Source: Paludibacter sp. (GTDB lineage Bacteria > Bacteroidota > Bacteroidia > Bacteroidales > Paludibacteraceae). From it: a stretch of 7,555 bases of DNA. This document shows, in pieces, positions 4,825-7,555 of the stretch. The stretch lies in assembly GCA_031284665.1 (NCBI GenBank), contig JAITXR010000117.1, positions 1 through 7,555 on the forward strand. Reading direction: 5' to 3'. Position 1 is the stretch's first letter, and each line of letters opens with the position of its first letter. Below the pieces are notes generated by a model. That model saw only the letters and a program-made list of their open reading frames with translations. It was not told where the DNA came from and ran no database searches. The translations under genes were made by a program, and so were the position numbers.

Positions 4825-7029
4825 CTAATTCCCTATATCTGATTGAAATTTTATTCTTACTAATCGAATTTCGTCTTCGTTTGTCAAACCTTCGGCTGCA
4901 AATTCATCGTCGCCAAGATTTTTGAGGGCAATTGAAATTTTGTCGGTTTCGGCAGTTTGGAAATAATCAAAAATTTCTTCAATTCGTTCTCTGTCAATTA
5001 TTTCGTTCAGGAAATAGTCAATGTCAATTTTAGTCCCCGAATACACTATCGATTCTAATTTTTCGAGCAGTTCACCAAAGTCCAATCCTATTGATTCTGC
5101 AATATCGTCGAGTGAAATTTTCCGGTCAATTAGTTGAATTATAGTTGCTTTAAGTTTCGATGTATTTGGCGATGTCCGCACTCGCATATCTTCGGGGCGA
5201 ATAATATCGTTTTCTTTAACGTGTTCTTTGATAACTCGCAGAAATTCATCACCATAACGTTTTGCTTTTCCTGCTCCCACACCCGGAATATTTGCCAATT
5301 CTTCCTGAGTGATTGGATAAGTAGTAGCCATTGCCTCGAGCGATGGGTCTTGAAAAATTACAAACGGAGGTACTTCGAGATGTTTCGAAAGTTTTTTGCG
5401 CAAGTCCTTCAGTATTGAAAACAAAACGTCGTCAGCCGCCGAAGAGCCAATACCTGATTTTTGTACAATTTCGTCGTCGTCGTCGTCAAACTCCGCATCT
5501 TTTGCTATTGGAAATGGCGTTGGATGTTTGATATATTCTTTTCCCGCTACCGTAAGTTTGAGTAATCCGTAATTTTCAATTTCTTTTGACAGATAACCAG
5601 CCATCATTGCTTGATGTATAACGGAATGAAGAGTTTTAGTATCCTCATCGTTTGCCGAGCCGAAACTGTCGAGTTCATCGTGTTTGTACGAAATAATTTC
5701 AGAACTTTCTTCGCCGCGCAGAATATCCACAATATGTTCGGCTTTGAATTTTTCGTGACTGTCTCGCACGGTTTCTAACACAAGCGACAGCAGTTCTTGC
5801 CCTTCGATAAACTTACGAGGTTTTGTGCAGTTGTCGCAACTATTACAATTATCTTCTTTGTATTCTTCGCCAAAATAGTGGAGTAGCAGTTTTCGGCGAC
5901 ATACCGACGATTCGGCGTAAGTTTGAGTTTCAAACAACAGTTGACGGCTAATTTCCTGTTCGGCAAGCGGTTTACCTTGTGTGAATTTTTGCAGTTTTTC
6001 TAAATCCTTGCACGAATAAAAGACAATACATTTTCCCTCTCCGCCATCGCGCCCGCTGCGCCCTGTTTCCTGATAATAACCTTCGAGCGATTTTGGCATA
6101 TCGTAATGAATTACAAAACGCACATCCGGTTTATCAATTCCCATTCCAAAGGCAATTGTGGCAACTATTACCTGAATTTCTTCTCTCAAAAATTGGTCTT
6201 GAGTATGGCTGCGGACTTCGGAATCGAGACCGGCGTGATATGGCAAACTCAAAATCCCGTTTAGTCGCAATGTTTCCGATAATTCTTCAACACTTCTTCG
6301 GCTCAGGCAATAAATTATTCCTGATTTTTTTGCTTGTGACTTAACATATTTCACAATATCTTTATCTACATCTGCCGTTTTTGGGCGTATTTCGTAGTAC
6401 AGATTTGGTCTGTTGAACGACGATTTGAATACAGTGGCATCAGCAATACCCAGAATTTTCTGAATATCGTGCTGAACTTTTGGAGTTGCCGTAGCGGTAA
6501 GCGCAATAACGGGGGCGTTACCTATCTTGGAGATAACCTCGCGAATACGCCGATATTCGGGGCGGAAATCGTGTCCCCACTCCGAAACGCAATGCGCCTC
6601 GTCGATTGCATAGAACGAAATTTTCAGTTGCCGGAAAAATTCGACATTTTCCTCTTTGCCGAGCGATTCGGGTGCAACGTACAAAAGTTTTGTCTTTCCG
6701 GCAAGCAAGTCGCTTTTCACACAGTCGATAGATTGCTTGTCGAGCGAGGAATTAATGAAATGCGCTACTCCGTCTTCTTCGCTGAAATTGCGCATAGCAT
6801 CAACCTGATTCTTCATTAGGGCAATAAGTGGTGAAATAATTATGGCTGTACCTTCCATTAGCACTGCCGGAAGTTGATAACACAAAGATTTGCCACCGCC
6901 GGTAGGCATAAGCACAAAAGTGTCCTTACCGTTCATTATATTTTGAATTACGGGAAGTTGATTACCCTTAAAAGTGCCGAAACCAAAATATTTTTTCAAT
7001 TCTTCGGTCAATTGTTTTTTACTCAACAT
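4825..7029 (-). CDS. recQ: ATP-dependent DNA helicase RecQ
   Basis: A 3'-5' superfamily 2 helicase acting in recombination and replication-fork repair. With ATG 7029 it has 734 residues, longer than E. coli RecQ (about 610) but usual for Bacteroidota-type RecQ. Landmarks: Walker A MPTGGGKS (41-48); SPLIALMKNQ (66-75); DEAH (143-146) followed by the RecQ aromatic-rich loop CVSEWGHDFRPEY (147-159); TATAT (178-182); Arg-finger motif YYQETGRSGRDG (318-329); zinc cysteines C377, C395, C398, C401; a winged-helix RQC region about 407-505; an acidic run DDDDDE (515-520); an HRDC domain about 530-605 with helix-hairpin NIPGVGAGKAKRYG (580-593); and a helical C-terminal extension 615-734 that resembles the HTH_40 domain of other long RecQs. 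The frame is open to a TTG at 7056, but the predicted transcript begins near there, so ATG 7029 (MLSKKQLTEEL) is the start. No Shine-Dalgarno. Confidence 0.96.
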   Translation of the reverse strand: MLSKKQLTEELKKYFGFGTFKGNQLPVIQNIMNGKDTFVLMPTGGGKSLCYQLPAVLMEGTAIIISPLIALMKNQVDAMRNFSEEDGVAHFINSSLDKQSIDCVKSDLLAGKTKLLYVAPESLGKEENVEFFRQLKISFYAIDEAHCVSEWGHDFRPEYRRIREVISKIGNAPVIALTATATPKVQHDIQKILGIADATVFKSSFNRPNLYYEIRPKTADVDKDIVKYVKSQAKKSGIIYCLSRRSVEELSETLRLNGILSLPYHAGLDSEVRSHTQDQFLREEIQVIVATIAFGMGIDKPDVRFVIHYDMPKSLEGYYQETGRSGRDGGEGKCIVFYSCKDLEKLQKFTQGKPLAEQEISRQLLFETQTYAESSVCRRKLLLHYFGEEYKEDNCNSCDNCTKPRKFIEGQELLSLVLETVRDSHEKFKAEHIVDILRGEESSEIISYKHDELDSFGSANDEDTKTLHSVIHQAMMAGYLSKEIENYGLLKLTVAGKEYIKHPTPFPIAKDAEFDDDDDEIVQKSGIGSSAADDVLFSILKDLRKKLSKHLEVPPFVIFQDPSLEAMATTYPITQEELANIPGVGAGKAKRYGDEFLRVIKEHVKENDIIRPEDMRVRTSPNTSKLKATIIQLIDRKISLDDIAESIGLDFGELLEKLESIVYSGTKIDIDYFLNEIIDRERIEEIFDYFQTAETDKISIALKNLGDDEFAAEGLTNEDEIRLVRIKFQSDIGN
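5471..5487. repeat. Trinucleotide run (GTC)5 inside recQ
   Basis: Five consecutive GTC triplets encode five aspartates (GAC) in the linker between the winged-helix and HRDC domains of RecQ. It is an in-frame microsatellite; slippage would change linker length without breaking the frame. Confidence 0.75.
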
Positions 7030-7060
7030 AAATTTTTTTTCGTTTTGTCGTTTCAAAGAA

Positions 7061-7090
7061 CAAAAATATAAACAGATTTTAAATCTGCAA
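7061..7090 (-). promoter_or_regulatory. recQ promoter: TTG-N19-TATTTTTG
   Basis: On the minus strand TTG (7090-7088) is followed after exactly 19 bases by TATTTTTG (7068-7061). This is a full match to the Bacteroidota housekeeping promoter (-33 TTG, N19, -7 TAnnTTTG). Transcription should begin about five bases past the box, near 7055, leaving a leader of about 26 bases before ATG 7029. A/T tracts upstream (about 7099-7134) could act as an UP-like element. Confidence 0.75.
7073..7087. promoter_or_regulatory. 15-bp palindrome CAGATTTTAAATCTG in the recQ promoter spacer
   Basis: Perfect 7-bp arms around a single central T lie wholly inside the 19-base spacer between the -33 and -7 elements, touching the TTG. 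That is a classic repressor-operator position. No regulator is encoded in the window, so the binding factor is unknown. An A/T-rich palindrome could also be chance or a dispersed repeat. Confidence 0.45.
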
Positions 7091-7270
7091 TACTATTTAA
7101 AAGAAATGTAAGTTTTTTTTTAATTTTTATTTTTTGAGACGGTTTTTTAGGCATTTTATTTTGTAAATATCAGCACAATTTTAGCCTGTAAAAGCAATAA
7201 GGAAGTAGTAAATTAGGCAGAAATGATAAATTATGGAGCATTTTAAATTAAGAATTAGGGAAATGCTTTT

Positions 7271-7392
7271 TTGTCGAAAGAATTTTACGATTAAAAAAAA
7301 TATTTAGGAACTTTCGATAAATGATGTTTTGGCGATTACTTGCGAGCGGGAGGAATACGAAAGTGTAAAATACACACATCGGCCCGCTTGCA
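7271..7392. other. Multi-hairpin intergenic stretch, possible structured RNA or repeat
   Basis: This is the structured part of the 385-base gap 7030-7414; besides the recQ promoter, the rest of that gap (about 7091-7270) is A/T-rich with nothing recognised. Three pairings are visible: TTGTCGAAAG/CTTTCGATAA (7271-7280 with 7311-7320, one G-T); an 11-bp stem (7340-7350 with 7383-7393) with two wobble pairs, GCGAGCGGG against CCCGCTTGC; and inside it a perfect GTGTA-AAA-TACAC hairpin (7363-7375). CTTTCG (7311-7316) can alternatively pair with CGAAAG (7358-7363). The large stem ends 22 bases past the stop of the upstream gene, but no U-run follows on either strand, so it is not a standard terminator. 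Confidence 0.4.
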
Positions 7393-7414
7393 GGCAGAAC
7401 GAGCGAGTTTGCTA

Positions 7415-7555
7415 TCATATTTTCTCAACAAACTCTCTTTTTATCAACTCCCACGCAATCATATTGTCATATTCAATATTTGGTTTCAAAACTCTATGTA
7501 TATCTTCTGTAAATTCATTGTCAGACAACTTTTCCGCCATATTAATAAGGAATTG
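7415..7555 (-). CDS. C-terminal 46 residues of an unidentified protein
   Basis: The reading frame is open from the right edge to TGA at 7417-7415, so the gene starts outside the window; an internal ATG at 7540 would give 41 residues. The tail (MAEKLSDNEFTEDIHRVLKP, then NIEYDNMIAWELIKREFVEKI) is charged, likely helical and free of membrane segments. Codon usage resembles the neighbouring genes. I do not recognise the family. The ending has some feel of nucleotidyltransferase-type toxin or other accessory proteins in this phylum, but I cannot support a name. It is transcribed in the same direction as recQ, 385 bases upstream of it. Confidence 0.55.
   Translation of the reverse strand, partial: QFLINMAEKLSDNEFTEDIHRVLKPNIEYDNMIAWELIKREFVEKI

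Noticed and set aside
7248..7418. 56-codon minus-strand frame starting at an ATG that overlaps the TGA of the right-edge gene (ATGA)
   Set aside because: The overlap looks like coupling, but the frame runs straight through the GC-rich hairpin and then A/T-rich spacer, and its composition is unlike the neighbouring genes. The hairpin explains the region better.

Overview
The window looks like chromosomal DNA of a member of the Bacteroidota, probably Bacteroidales-like. This is inferred from three things. Two promoters carry the Bacteroidota housekeeping box TAnnTTTG, and at recQ it is paired with a TTG exactly 19 bases upstream. Start codons have A/T-rich leaders and no Shine-Dalgarno sequence. 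The protein types also fit: RecQ with a long C-terminal extension, an AAA/DUF4143 ATPase tail, and a class I Prs with a DRKDKPRVSIGAKL loop. I cannot name a genus.

Layout. At the left edge the last 48 codons of a plus-strand AAA/DUF4143-type ATPase end at 148. Positions 149-637 hold no credible gene and are packed with repeats: a 24-bp palindrome, a pair of CCCGTAGGG elements, an 8-bp tandem and degenerate ~76-80 bp direct repeats. All remaining genes are on the minus strand. In transcription order (right to left) they are: the C-terminal tail of an unidentified protein (7415-7555); a 385-base gap with hairpins and the recQ promoter; recQ (4825-7029); tdk (4122-4700); an AI-2E family permease (3031-4122) that overlaps tdk by one base; prs (1987-2931) with its own promoter; and a fold-type I PLP aminotransferase (638-1780). 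A 206-base gap with a 42-nt near-perfect palindrome separates prs from the aminotransferase.

How the genes relate. recQ and tdk could be one transcript, because I see no terminator in the 121-base gap. tdk and the permease are almost certainly co-translated. DNA repair (RecQ), thymidine salvage (Tdk) and PRPP synthesis (Prs) share a loose nucleotide/DNA theme, but this is a housekeeping neighbourhood and not a dedicated system.

I found no CRISPR array, tRNA, rRNA, transposase or recognisable defence cassette. The most interesting material is intergenic: a 15-bp palindrome filling the recQ promoter spacer, a multi-hairpin stretch upstream of recQ, and several families of short dispersed-looking repeats. 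Two start sites were moved from upstream TTG codons to ATG codons (recQ 7029, tdk 4700).
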